Part shown: in pieces, positions 12,166-24,395 of the stretch
Layout of the letters: each line of letters starts with the position of its first letter
Numbering within the stretch: position 1 is the stretch's first letter
Source: Tenebrio molitor
Taxonomy: Eukaryota; Arthropoda; Insecta; Coleoptera; Tenebrionidae
DNA length: 64,000 nt
Assembly: GCF_963966145.1 (NCBI RefSeq)
Contig: NC_091047.1
Location: 15,996,001-16,060,000, forward strand
Reading direction: 5' to 3'
The notes under the pieces: model-generated
Seen by the model: only the letters and a program-made list of their open reading frames with translations
Databases searched by the model: none
Told to the model about the DNA's origin: nothing
Made by a program: the position numbers and the translations under genes

Positions 12166-12403
12166 TACAGTTGGTTGCAAAAAAAACGGGAACTGTCAGA
12201 ATAAAATTGACACATTTTTACAATTTTCCCATAGTGTGAAACCTTCTTACGAGAGATAGGTTAGGATTAACGTCAAAATTTAATGACATTTTTAAAAATT
12301 ATTTGATAGGTATTGTCAAGTAGACAATTAATTGACAAATGGAGAAAACCAAATTTACATTAGGAACATTTTCGTTTCCCTTTTTTTTTTACAACCAACT
12401 GTA
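12166..12403. mobile_element. MITE, family E, copy 1
   Basis: 238 bp with ends 'TACAGTTGGTTGCAAAAA' and its inverse at 12390-12403. It lies 2 bp after the family F element. A second copy is at 36383-36607. Internal subterminal sequence 'CGGGAACTGTCAGA' is shared. Confidence 0.8.
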
Positions 12404-13833
12404 CAAACATTTATTTGGCGAGCAAACCAGTGGCGACGTGGCGATAACGCAAGGATTTGAATATCCTTTCACATCATAATGAAGCTCAATTACCTACCTA
12501 AGATCCTATAAGATCTGTTTCAATTCCATTGTGAGTAATTTTTTTCTATATTTTCTATATTCTGTGGTGCTGATAAAACTTTTGCGTCTATTAAATTGTT
12601 TCAAACCAACATATTAAAAAATATGTATGTATGTATGTCTTTTCTTAATTTGCGTGCTGTTTCAAACAAAGATCTTGAGGGTCTCCAAACTATCCGGACT
12701 AAAGAGTACTGAAGATTTGGTTATAGCTCTGCACTATGGATTGACTTCATCTAAATGATATGGAAAAAATAATTCATGAAGGTCTGTAAGCAGCCAAAAT
12801 TCGCTTGGTGGTCAGGTTAAATACCATTTTCCTCGTCAGTGTCATAAACCTAAAGTTGTGCATAAATACGAGCCTAGTGGCCATTAGCCGAAGCCAATGT
12901 GAAGTATCTGTATCCATAGAGGTTTCCATAAATTTGAAGTTTTCGAGTTGATCGTTGATAACGCTGCATCGTTATCGAAAATATTTTTGCGGAAGTTTCA
13001 GAATTTCATATCGTCTTGTATTAGAAAAAAAAAGATTATGTCGGAATGCTATATAATAGAGATATGACAACACTTCAAGAAACCTACTCTGGTTGATCAC
13101 GCTGAAGCATAAGAGTGTTGCTAAATCTTGTCAAGAGCTCCAAGTGTAAATAACTCCAATAATAATTAATGAATGAACTGGGGGAAATGGAGAAAGTTAA
13201 AGACGATTTGCTCCAACGAAGTTTCTGTGCCTTCGGCAATGTACACGTTCTCTTGCTGGCATATTTTAAATATTATACAGTTCAAATGGGCATTAGTTGT
13301 TTATGGTACTTCACCTTAAAATTGGAAATAACAATAATGTTACAATTGAGATTTAGAAATTTTGAAAAGAAAAGTACTATTACGATCATTAAATTTTGGA
13401 CATCATTCTTCTATCACATAAAAAAAATTGCTCTAAATCATGCTTTATTGAAACTGTCACATGAATGATGTAATTGTTGTCAAATTTGTCTACAATTTGT
13501 CAGTTATGCCACCCGTTTAAAATATTAAGTTTTTAATTTGTATTTACATATTTATATTTTTTATTTTTTATTAATTAAAACCTCGTTCTATTCCATTTGT
13601 CTGATTTTTAAAACTTCTTGAAATTTTCTCGGTAAATCTGACATTCACATTTTCAAAATTGACACAATCAAAATTGAGATTATTAATACATAAGGGTCAT
13701 TTTACAATATATGACAGCACGATGACACTAGCGTGCAAAATTTATTGATCGCGACCGTATAACCTCTGACCACAACTGTCAATGCCACTATTAAGAAATA
13801 GGTAGTAGATTACGTTGAGTTCAGAAAAGTGGA
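12404..13833. other. AT-rich intergenic stretch
   Basis: Contains a short (ATGT)n microsatellite at about 12622-12638. No exon could be supported; an open frame at 13169-13468 has no recognisable features. Confidence 0.5.
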
Positions 13834-13885
13834 AGTTTACTAGACGAGTATGGCAAGTTTAAATGCCATACGAGTCCAGTAAAAT
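13834..13885. repeat. Short palindromic hairpin
   Basis: Arms 'CTAGACGAGTATGGCA' and 'TGCCATACGAGTCCAG' flank an 8-bp loop. It resembles the CTCG-rich hairpins at 14555, 19018 and 33778 in design. Confidence 0.6.
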
Positions 13886-14554
13886 CACATTTCTGATGAG
13901 GATCGTATACTATTTTTTCGCATTTTAAGAATATGTATTAAAATTTTCGCATTTTAAGAACATTAAAATTTGTTCGTAAAAAAGTTGAATATTATTCAAA
14001 ATCGTACGGTAATATATTTCATTACTGTATAAAATGCGAAAAAAAATTACGTGCTGTTTAAAAAAACCGTAGATGACCTGACAGTATGAAAACAAAAAAC
14101 GATCGAAAAATGACAATATGTAATTTGAAGAGATGACGATTTTATTCAATTACTCACCTGCATAAATAGATGTTTTTAGCCTTTGTCAATAGACTCGAAT
14201 ATGCACGTATTTTGACAGATCGTAATTCTGATTTGTATAAAATATGATCATTTATTCTATTTTGGTCAATAATCGTCTTTATATGCCCCAAATGAGGGCA
14301 TAAATTGGCCTTTATGGCCCGGATTTGTCAAAAATCTGCCAAGCAACGGTTGATTTAATTATTCAAACAATGGTATCAAACATTATTTGATTAAAGAAAA
14401 TCATAGATTATATACACAGTAACCCTAACAACATCAAAATAGCTAACTAAATTGGCATGGACACAACTTTTACGAGTAGTTGATTTCCTTTAACGAATAC
14501 TAAATATTTGTTTGAATCTTTTAGAAATTATAAAATAGAATAAAACGTTGTATG
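13886..14554. other. AT-rich intergenic stretch, nothing recognised
   Basis: No supportable exon or element, apart from a local direct repeat of 'TTCGCATTTTAAGAA' near 13917-13960. Confidence 0.45.
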
Positions 14555-14661
14555 TACCACGGGCATAATTGTCGATTTTGGCCCTCGGGAATTTAAAAGC
14601 CCTCGTTCCTCGGGCTTTAAACATTCCCTCGTGCCATAATCTTCTGATTATGCCCTTACTA
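14555..14661. repeat. Long palindromic hairpin ('GGGCATAATT' type)
   Basis: Outer arms 'GGGCATAATTGTCGATT' and its near-inverse ending 'GATTATGCCC', and inner arms built from 'CCCTCGGGAAT' and 'CCCTCG', collapse into one long hairpin of about 100 bp. A single arm of the same sequence occurs at 30657-30690, between a Tc1 element and a MITE. Confidence 0.7.
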
Positions 14662-17600
14662 CATAAATAACTATTATATTAAATCGTGGAAGTCACCTTA
14701 TTGTGGCTACAATAGTGTAAAGTTTTCGGCTGTGAGAAATAAAAATCTAATGATAGGACGTTGAGTTGAGTTATTCCCTTTTATTTAATTATGGTTATTC
14801 GAGAAGCAGCACCGTAATAGTTATAGAGTTATAGAGTTATTTAAATGAAAGGATTGCATATACTTCACTTAAATTTTATTTAACAAGAAAACGTGATTGG
14901 ATGGAGTTCAAACAAAAATTACAAATAAATGGGTGAATTTAATACATGATTTTTGGTTTAAAATTTTGAGTGAATGCAAGTAAAATTACTTGCGGGTCAA
15001 TTTCTAAACACGAAACAACTTTAAAATAAAGTATGAGATGCGAACCATGTGATCTTAAAATTTGAATTGTCTCCCCTGGTAAATTTAGCCTTTTCATGAA
15101 ATCCCCATACAATAACGAAACGAAGTGGGACGCTGGGTATAGCTAGATCCACCTTAATTTGACGATAGCTGTTGATGCTCTACGTCGGGATCCCCAGTTA
15201 AATGAATATAACGGGCAGTGGGCAGCCCTCCGTAGGATAGGAAATCCAAGGAACAAATAATGGCTAAAAATTATTTTAAAAATAATTGGCGAGGATGTGT
15301 ATCGCGAATCATCAAATCTAAAAAGATCACATACTTCCCGGTAGTGATTTTACAACTCAAAAGAAAGATTTTGAAATTAAAAATTATCAATTTTTAAAGA
15401 AAATAATTTACTTTTAACTTTTAATGGAAGAAATAAACTAATAATAATCGTGAAATTAAATTTTGAATAAGAATAAATTTCAATGAACAGAAAGATAATT
15501 TATTTACGTTGTAACTTTATAAGACACAATGATTTTCAGTACGGAAAGTACCTCCAGCCACCGAGTTCCAAACCCAAGTCCTCTGGTCTCTTGGATGATT
15601 CTCAAACATCCCACTTTCTCACCCTCTTCTTGACCAAAATTACCAATAAGTTATATTCAAAGCTTGTTATTTTAACCAGTCACGTTAACTTTACCAGCAT
15701 TCCTAGAATTGTGCTTGAAATGCTTTTACACAAGGGCTAAAGACTTTGAACCTTGCACCGTGGAAATTCTAAGTCTAAGAATTGTTCTACTTTTGTTTGA
15801 ATTTCGCAAAACCTTCCTAACCTCTCTCACTCACACGTTTTATTTCTGCAAAACTAAATAATGTTATTAATACTTTCTTGTGTTGTCTACTTCTTATAAT
15901 TCTTTTCTACTTTGTTTTGTTACTTTTCTAACTGGAAGTGCAAGCACTTTTTGTTATTAATTTGTTTCTAATTTAAAATTCTGGCCCATTTAACTTTACA
16001 TGCACTACCAATCACTTAATCTAGTGAACATTAATTTGGTGTGTCTCTCAACCCGAAATCATCAAATTCCTTGATAACATTTTAACCTGGTTGCAAAAAT
16101 GGCGAACACGTATTTTACTGGAACGTTTCTTTCCAATGAGCATTTATTACCCTTGCACCTGGTTTAGTTTCACGGACGGTTTAAAATTTCAAAGACAATT
16201 GCCAAATTTTATTTGAATACTAAACCACCACTTTCAAAGATTATTAAGCCGATAAAGATTTTGAGAAACATTAAAATTTACAGCTAACAAATATTCGGCT
16301 CCCAAATATTTCTTTTAAGGACATTTCCTTGAAATTATCGAAACAAAAAATTCTTCATTTGGCGAACCTTTTTGAACCATTACAATGGACAACATTTGGA
16401 AATTTTATTAATGTGTTAATTTTGTTTCCACGTAAGACTCCACCGAGTGCAGAGTCAAAACATGTATTCTTAAAATAATCTTACAATTGGCGTGAACATA
16501 AATATGATATAACAGGTAAAACATGGTAAGCCGAGTCACGCACAGCGTTAAATCGGAAAAGGTGCAGCGATAATAATCTATTATGTGTTATTGTCGAAGA
16601 GCGACTGACCTTTCTTATTACTTTGTGGAGTGGTTTTCTTGATATTTTTCTCTTGGTTAGCTGTACTGTCCCTGTGGATATGCTCCAGCAATACACTAGG
16701 AGAGCAGCCCATACCACCGGGAGATCAATCCACGATTTATAACATCATCCGCTATAACGCTTGAATGATCTGAAAAAAATCATACCTTGCAAAGCTTAGC
16801 AACAACGAAAATGCATTTACTCAGATTTTTATGACATGTAAAATATTTATGTTAAAAAATTAGAAGACAAAAACAATTTTATTAAAAACTGTATGTATAC
16901 CTGAAATCTAGAAAAAAACGAAAAATATTTTGCGGAAATACATTGATTTGAATAGTATTAGATTCATGTAGAACGACAAGATTGACGTGAACGCAAAATG
17001 GTATTTACGAAGGTCGAAGAAGTTCTTCAGCACAGATAAAATATAAAATAAAATCGGAAGTTAGTACTTATTAAAAACTTGTAATAACTAATAACAATAA
17101 AGAATTGAGCCTTCCTACTTCTACTAAGATGCTTTGATGAGATAAAAATTTTTGGATTTTTCGTGAATGTTTTGTTTCCGCTCGTTTTTGAATGACTTCT
17201 TTTTTCATGTTTTCAAATGGTTATAAAAATATTATAATACATATGTACTATCTTTTACGTGCGACTTCGCGGAAATGTGAGAATAATCTTCAGTGATCTT
17301 CTTGGAGATTCGCGAAGCTACTAACCATCATCATAAGAAAATGGGCACACTATACGGGGTGTTACAGAAGTCCACGTAATAAATTTAATCACCAATAGGA
17401 CTCTTTAAAATAAACATTGACCTTTTTTTAATTGAATATTGTTTTTTACATTCTTCCAACCCCTAATTCGACACTCCGCTCTTGGGATAATCATCAATTG
17501 AAACGAAAGAGTGAGTGAAAATGTTTTAGTGCGATAAAAACTTTACAGTTTCTTTTGAAGAAAGAACGACTACTTTTTACATTAAAAAATCACAGTACGG

Positions 17601-19017
17601 TAGCTGTTCGATTTTTACGAACTCATTTCTTGCCAAAAAATGTCATTTGAAATAGCCCATTATAAAGTACCTATCACCTTATCAATAAAGTTTTTAACGA
17701 GTGTTCATGCGTGAACATGCTTCTCAAAGGTTCTGGATGTGCAACTAAGGGCATTGACTTAATTTTGCAATATATGCTATTAAACTTTTCTGGCCACTTC
17801 TTTACTTCAAAATATAAGCCAATATTTTTTTAACTGCATACTATAACTTTCTTGTCTTTGTAAGTAAAGTACATATTTGTTACATATGTGTCTGTTGGCT
17901 AATTAGCTTTTCTTCCCGTTCAATCTCTGTTTCGGTAGCTTTGTTTCATACGTTACCTTCATATTGATTCTTTGGTCCTTTTTGGATTTCAACTTGAACA
18001 TCAGATTTAGATCTATTCCGAACAGTTCTATTGCGTTATTGATTAACTAATTGTCTCAGTTTCAATATCTCCTCTTGCAGACACTCGCATGACATTATTA
18101 CTTCCATCTTCTACTTGCGATCACATTTCTTTTCATTTTGAAAAGCTTCTCATTTGTTTGACAACTTTTGGCAACAACAAAAACTGTCTACCAACTCGGA
18201 GTAGAATTTTTGTTCACTACCCAACCCCTGAGTAAATCCCTTTTTCAGGGATATTTTTTTAATTTTGAACATAATCCATATCTAGTCCCTATGTTCAGTT
18301 AAAAAAAAAAAAACACAGATCAATGCATTGCGAGTATTTTGATATAATATTCTACAAACCTATCAAAAATGGTCAAAATTTCGAGTACAAATGTCATTTA
18401 AGATTATTTTTAGTACCTCACAGCAAAAAAAGTGTTATGTTACACAGAAAAGTTTTTGAGATATTGAACATTAAGTTAAAAAAAATGCAATATTTTTCAA
18501 TTTAAAAAGTCAAATTGGGCTAATTAAACACTAGAAAATTTTTAAAATCTTAAAAATGAGTCTGCTATTGCTTAAATAGCAAACGGTGACCATTTTTAAC
18601 TTTTTAATTTCATTAATATTAGAACATTTATTAATTACATATTTTGAAATTGTTGATAACATAATAACATTATGTTATCAACATAGTTATAGAGGTCGGT
18701 CCTAACGGTTTGTTAAACTTATTCTACGTTCGCACCTCCAAACCGACCCGTCTCTCCCAAAATTTCAAAATGCGTGCGAAAAAGGGCCTTTAAAACACTA
18801 AAGCTTTAAGAGTTGCTTAGGTAACAACAAATTCACCTACATTTTGAACGATGATAAATAGACATTTATACACAATTTATGATAGCAACGAAACAACAAC
18901 AATTGACCGTTTCTATATCAACGATTAATAACACAGATTACTTCGGAAAAGGTATTTCAATTCACTTTTTTTGTTATAATTTTCAGATTGTAGTGCAGGT
19001 ATAATAAAAAATAGCGT
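14662..19017. other. Intergenic stretch, nothing recognised
   Basis: 4.4 kb without a recognised exon or RNA gene. The minus-strand open frame at 16481-16717 shows no domain. A possible lone MITE end ('TACGGGGTGTTACAGAAG') lies near 17354. A small inverted repeat of 'AACATAATAACATTATGTT' lies near 18660. Confidence 0.5.
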
Positions 19018-19115
19018 ATGATACAATTTTATAAGGGCCTTTAAAGCACTTGCGACGTTAAAAGCTCTTAAACTCGTCGCGCGTGCTTTAAAGGCTTCCT
19101 TATACTTGTATCATA
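19018..19115. repeat. Long palindromic hairpin
   Basis: Arms containing 'GATACAATTTTATAAGGGCC' and 'TTTAAAGCAC' pair with 'GTGCTTTAAAGGCTTCCTTA' and 'GTATCAT' around a short CG-rich loop ('CTCGTCGCGC'). Confidence 0.7.
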
Positions 19116-20079
19116 ATATACTATTATAATTTTGTAAGATAAATTTGTTATAAAATGTTTTTATTTCGTAACCCTACTTTTATTGTTTTTAATACTCGTA
19201 AGTGCATAAATAGAAAAGTAGTGTCGATCGTGAACATATTTCTTTAAATTGAAATGCGCAAAGTAGGTATGTATATTGAGCTAGAAGTAAAGCAGACATC
19301 TTGAAATGTGCTAAACAATCATTAAAACAACAGGTATCTAGTTTTGCACTTATCTTATCACATATTATTATCACTCTTTTAGTTTTTCGATAAATTAACA
19401 AATAAATGAACTTAATGATGTGATGTGTTATACTCACTTATAATGAGACAGGTTAGAGTACCCGTCCAACAGACGTGTTTGAAAAGTTGCCTTTTCATTG
19501 TACAAACACATTGTCGAAAAAGTACCCTAAAATGAAACACAAATTGTAGTTTTTGCAAACAGATATTATTAGTAATGTTTTTAGATTGTTTTTTTTTCAA
19601 AACTTCACGCATAATTTTAGATTAACACATTTGTCGATGAAGCTTCATGAAGTTTCATTTCTAAAATTGACAAAACAACTACATCGAAGTTTCATTCATT
19701 AATTACCTACTTTTTATATAATTATTATCAATTTATCATTAATGTGTTGCCAATAAATACTTATGTCTTAAAATGAATGGCCTGCGAAGCAACCACTGAT
19801 TTTTGAACGTTTCTTGTGATTCACATATGTGTATCTATCGTATGATCAAAAAATCTTTGGATCGCGATAGCCATGAAATGTAAAAACCATCTAAAGAATT
19901 ATTTACTTCTACTGCCCCTAGTTTTTATGTGTATTTCAAAGCAGCGCTAAAATGTCACGGAACTCGTTTAAACATAAACGAGGCAAATAAGCCCAATTAC
20001 ATAGATATGTAGTTTGTTAATTCCACGGCAACCCTGATCCAAAGACTTTTTTATCATATGATAGTTATACGATCCAAAA

Positions 20080-20490
20080 TACAGGCTTATGATAAAGTAA
20101 CACACAAAATTCATAAAACGCACAATATTCATTTTTGAAAAAAATGCAAAAACACGTTAAACAGTTTTTTTAATTCTGCGTCTTTTAACGTATAGGTATA
20201 GAAAAAAAAATTTCAAATTTGGGAAGCTACGATTCCGATAAGATTATTTGATAGAGCTTATTTTTCTGATTATAAAAATCTAGTTTAAGTAGAAATTTAA
20301 TAAAAAATAAGCAAATTAATAAAGAACGAAATAAACTTGATTTTAATAATATCTAACTAATAAATAAATGAAACAATATTTTAAAGCAAGAATTTACTCT
20401 ATAAACTGTTTGACGTGTTTTTGCATTTTTTTCAAAAATTAATACTGCACATTTTCTGAATTTTGTGCGTTACTTTATCATAACTCTGTA
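20080..20490. mobile_element. MITE / fold-back element with ~85-bp inverted repeats
   Basis: About 411 bp. The left end 'TACAGGCTTATGATAAAG' through 'GCAAAAACACGTTAAAC' is mirrored at 20402-20490, ending 'TAACTCTGTA'. The inverted arms cover about 85 bp on each side with some mismatches. The interior is AT-rich and noncoding. Confidence 0.8.
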
Positions 20491-23400
20491 TGTATATAGC
20501 ATTTTAAATATGTATGTCTTTAAATTCATTTCATTGTATTATTCCTTTAATAAACATTTTATTGTTAGTATTTGATTTATTTCTCATATTTTCTATGTTC
20601 CCCATGTAATAAGAAAACAAATAAAATCATTTACACGGATAACTTCAGTGAAAAATTTCTTTACAAAATAATGACTGACTAAAAATATCGGTATGAAGAA
20701 AGAACCATGTACGTTTTCTAAGTTCCAAAATCTGACCTGTGTGAGCGATTTTCTTTAAACATCACATAACGCTATTATGAATTTTATTCCAAATTTCATG
20801 ATGTATAACTGTGGTGTGGTGTTTTTGACAATTGGACCTCATTAGAATAATTTTAATGAATTTTTGCATAAGGAGGGCATAAAGCATTTCTTATGTACGG
20901 TCGTAAGAGACGCAAGATGACATAAACATTAGAATTATGTAGACGCATTGTGAACACTTACATTGGTTTCCATTTATTCATCTTTATGAATTACGTATCT
21001 GTTATGTCGTTCTTAGGCTTATGTCCATTGTGAATAAGCACTTAGAAAACAATTACTGTATACCTAATTGAATGATAAAGTTTCAAATATCAAACTTCTG
21101 TACCTACACAACTAGGTACTCCTCTTATTTACAAAATTTTAATATTCTCAATCAGATGTTTCAGTGAGAAATGAAATAATCGAATTGCGATATTCTCTAC
21201 TGCCATAGCTTTGGTTTTCTCTAATTTTTGACGGATTTTAAATGCTGCTTCATTTAAGTGTTTTCATTTTATTTTAATTAAGTTTTGATTTTTTTCTAAG
21301 ATTCTGTCGAACAAATCACAAAACCTATTATAATTCTAAAAAAATAAGCTTTTTAATGATGCCCCATTTAACCCATGTTCCCATTTAAAAACAATCAAGT
21401 TGGCTTTGTACTTTGAAAGCTTATGGGTATTTTTTTTTTGTTTTTAATTTGATAAGTAGCTTTTAATGAGTCCTAAGTGCATTTTTAAACTTTCAGAGTT
21501 CTAGTGTAAACCATTTATAGCAGGACGGAGCCGGTTTCATACATAATCGCAATTCTGCATATTTCATTCATTAATAATATGAAATAATCTTGTTCAAATG
21601 TGTATTATTTTTTATTTAATACATTTTGCATTAACATAACATTGTTGATAGTAATTTACTCTTTATCTAATGTATGTTTAGATATTGCCATAAATTATCA
21701 TCATCAAATTTTAAAAGGATAAATAAAAATCAATACTAATTAGCGTCAAGGTATTTTCAACGAAAAATCCGATGTTGTTGCAGATATGTAAAGTTTATTT
21801 CTATATTTCGTTTACTAAAACTTGTAAAAACAAACAAATGTGTTTTATTTTACGTAATGATAGTCAAAAAACCATTACTTTATCTTGGCACATCACGGTG
21901 TTAATTTATGATAAAAACATAGTTTTCAAAAATATGTATCTGCACCGTACCCTACTTTTTGTACGTTATCATCACGGACACAAGCACTGCAATTACTAAA
22001 TTGAAATACGTCATTATCATAAAAAGACTATTTGGAAAAGTAATTTTCAACTTTAGCCATAATAGAATTGTTATACTTTGATAATTAATTACTACGATAA
22101 TTGAAACAAAGTGACCCCTATGATTGTTTTCAAAATACCAAAACAATTTTAATTTATTCAACAGCAAACAAACGATAATAAATTACTTACATTAATTCAT
22201 TTTTAGAACTGAATAGCTTCCTTAATTTATTATATAAGTACTTATCACAATTATTTAAACAGAATTACGCCACACCACGTGCTATTCAGTGTACTTGTTA
22301 TACCATTATTCTTATTTATAGTTTAATTTAAATAAAAAGATACACATGTAAGATGTGACGAGATGTTCACGCGCGCGGGTTTAACACATCACACTTGCTG
22401 CCAGGTCCAACAAGTGAATTTTGTTGCGTGAAACCCGCCGAAATTTTCGAGTTTGCGCTAGAGTTGTACACAGAGGACGCTACCTACAACTTATCGACTG
22501 CGAAGATCTGTAAAAATACTAACATTAAATGTTCATGGGTTTTATACTCATTGTTATTAGCAACAACGTTTCCGTTTTAAAATTAGTGAGTATAATTAAC
22601 TGAAACCATTATTATTTAAGTATACGTAAATTAAATTAATGAAAATATTTTAACACAATTTATTTGTTTACATTTAAAAATGTAGCAAAAAAAAGTATTC
22701 AAGGTAATGTTACCGTCTATATTTATTTATATTAATTATAAAAATGGTCTCAAATGATGTGCGGAATTATAGCAATACTTGCTTGCCCGATATCGTGTTC
22801 TGTTTTTCTAACCGCCGCGCCGCCTTCCGGAGACAGCGCGCAGCTTCTCCGTTGGTGTTTTCAAAAATTCCCTGTCTTGACATTAAACACAAGAATTTTT
22901 GAAATTTTCGCATTCAAGTGTGCAATAAATCATGCAAATAATAATAATTTGCGGCTTTCAGTCGATTGATACGAGCTGTTTACGTAAAAAAAATTGTCTA
23001 AAATTATCAATTCGGAACGTTTTTACAGTGATGTTTGAAATTTGTCGGTGTAAGAAACAATTTAGAGAAATGTTGGCGCCTCAAAACAGCAATCTCTATA
23101 AATTATTGATAGGTATATTTTAAATCCAAATGAGCAAGTTCAATGACAAAATTTCGATTCGGAACGTTTTTAGTGTGATTTTTGAGATTTGGCGATATAA
23201 AAACATATTTAGAGAGGAGCTAGAGCGATTTTAATAGTATTTGGAACATTCTCATTGCCAAAGAGTAATTTCATGTACAAAATTTTGTCTATTCTCCTAA
23301 AGATCAAGTGCATATTAAGGTGCAACGAAATAGAAATGTTTTGATGACAATAATTCATAACATTCAATGGTTTTTCGTGCCTCCGGCCGGAATTTGGTAA

Positions 23401-24230
23401 ATTACAGATCTTGAAATCGTCCAGAAACACATGCATTGCCGGCCTCGTCCGGCTAAAAGTAGGGATTTCGAGTTGTCATCGGTTTCGGTTGGCATTTGTT
23501 ATCAGAATTCTATCAAACGTCAATGTTTGTTCTGTGAATGGCTCGTTAAAAATGTTTTTCTATTTATAACAACGTACAAAGTACAAAGAAGCAATATTTA
23601 ACTAAAATTAATTAATTAAAATTACGTTTCGAGCCACTTCTTGAATATGGGCTGGTGTATTTATTACAACAAATGTTTCAGGAAAATGTCAAAAACAAAA
23701 CAAATTGATTAAATTTAATAAATGTCAGGAAACAAGAGCGATGTTGATTTTAAAGTTTAAATGTAAGTGTTGCCAACATAAAAAAGTCCCTAATACCAAT
23801 TATTAAAACAAGTGCTTTAACTTCCATTTAACAAAAATCCGCAGAAGTCGGCACGAAAAATGTTTAAAATTTAAATTTAAATTTCCGGTACCGCCACAAC
23901 AGCGCGCCAAATGTGAAGGTACTATACTACATTTGTTTAGCAGGAAGAAACCAGGTTTACACAGCAAAAATTATAAATCGGGTAGCAGGATTGCAGGAGA
24001 AAAATGGCGGGAATATTTGAAAATGCCGAATATAAATCTCAATTAAATTATTACCGCAGAATGTTATTCAATTCAAAAAATTGCATTATGTAGTAATTTT
24101 TTCTTCTAAATGACTAAAAGAATTAATTCACTAAAGCCTGTTTATATAAAAATTTTATTATAAATTCATATTCAAAAGGTTGAGAGGTCAAGAAAAAATA
24201 ACAAATACAAACAAAATATGTATAATAATA
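20491..24230. other. Intergenic stretch, nothing firmly recognised
   Basis: No supportable exon. A GC-richer patch with 'CACGCGCGCGGG' lies at about 22370-22450 and another at about 22790-22860. A loose duplication of 'CGGAACGTTTTTA' plus about 50 flanking bases occurs at about 23010-23080 and 23157-23225. Open frames at 22395-22580 and 22754-22969 look fortuitous. Confidence 0.5.
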
Positions 24231-24341
24231 AAAATGCGGAGGCGAGACGCCGGTAATTATGTTGATAAGCACTGCACTATTACTTGATAGTAATATCCGT
24301 AATAGTGTATGTACCCCGACAAAATTGCCGTGCCGCCGGGT
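24231..24341 (+). repeat. 111-bp structured repeat, copy 1
   Basis: Differs from 47340-47450 at about 4 of 111 positions. It begins 'AAAATGCGGAGGCGAGACGC' and ends 'TGCCGTGCCGCCGGGT', giving imperfect GC-rich inverted ends. A perfect 9-bp inner stem, 'CACTATTAC' with 'GTAATAGTG', is present in this copy. It lies 54 bp beyond the stop codon of the spliced transposase gene. It could be a very short MITE, a SINE-like unit or the 3' part of the transposon; the class is unresolved. Confidence 0.75.
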
Positions 24342-24395
24342 TAGTATAATAAGAATATAATTGTCTTTGAAAAAAGTGGCCCATGGTTGACCAAT

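Noticed and set aside
16481..16717. 78-codon minus-strand open frame
   Set aside because: No domain, no conserved motif, no splice context.
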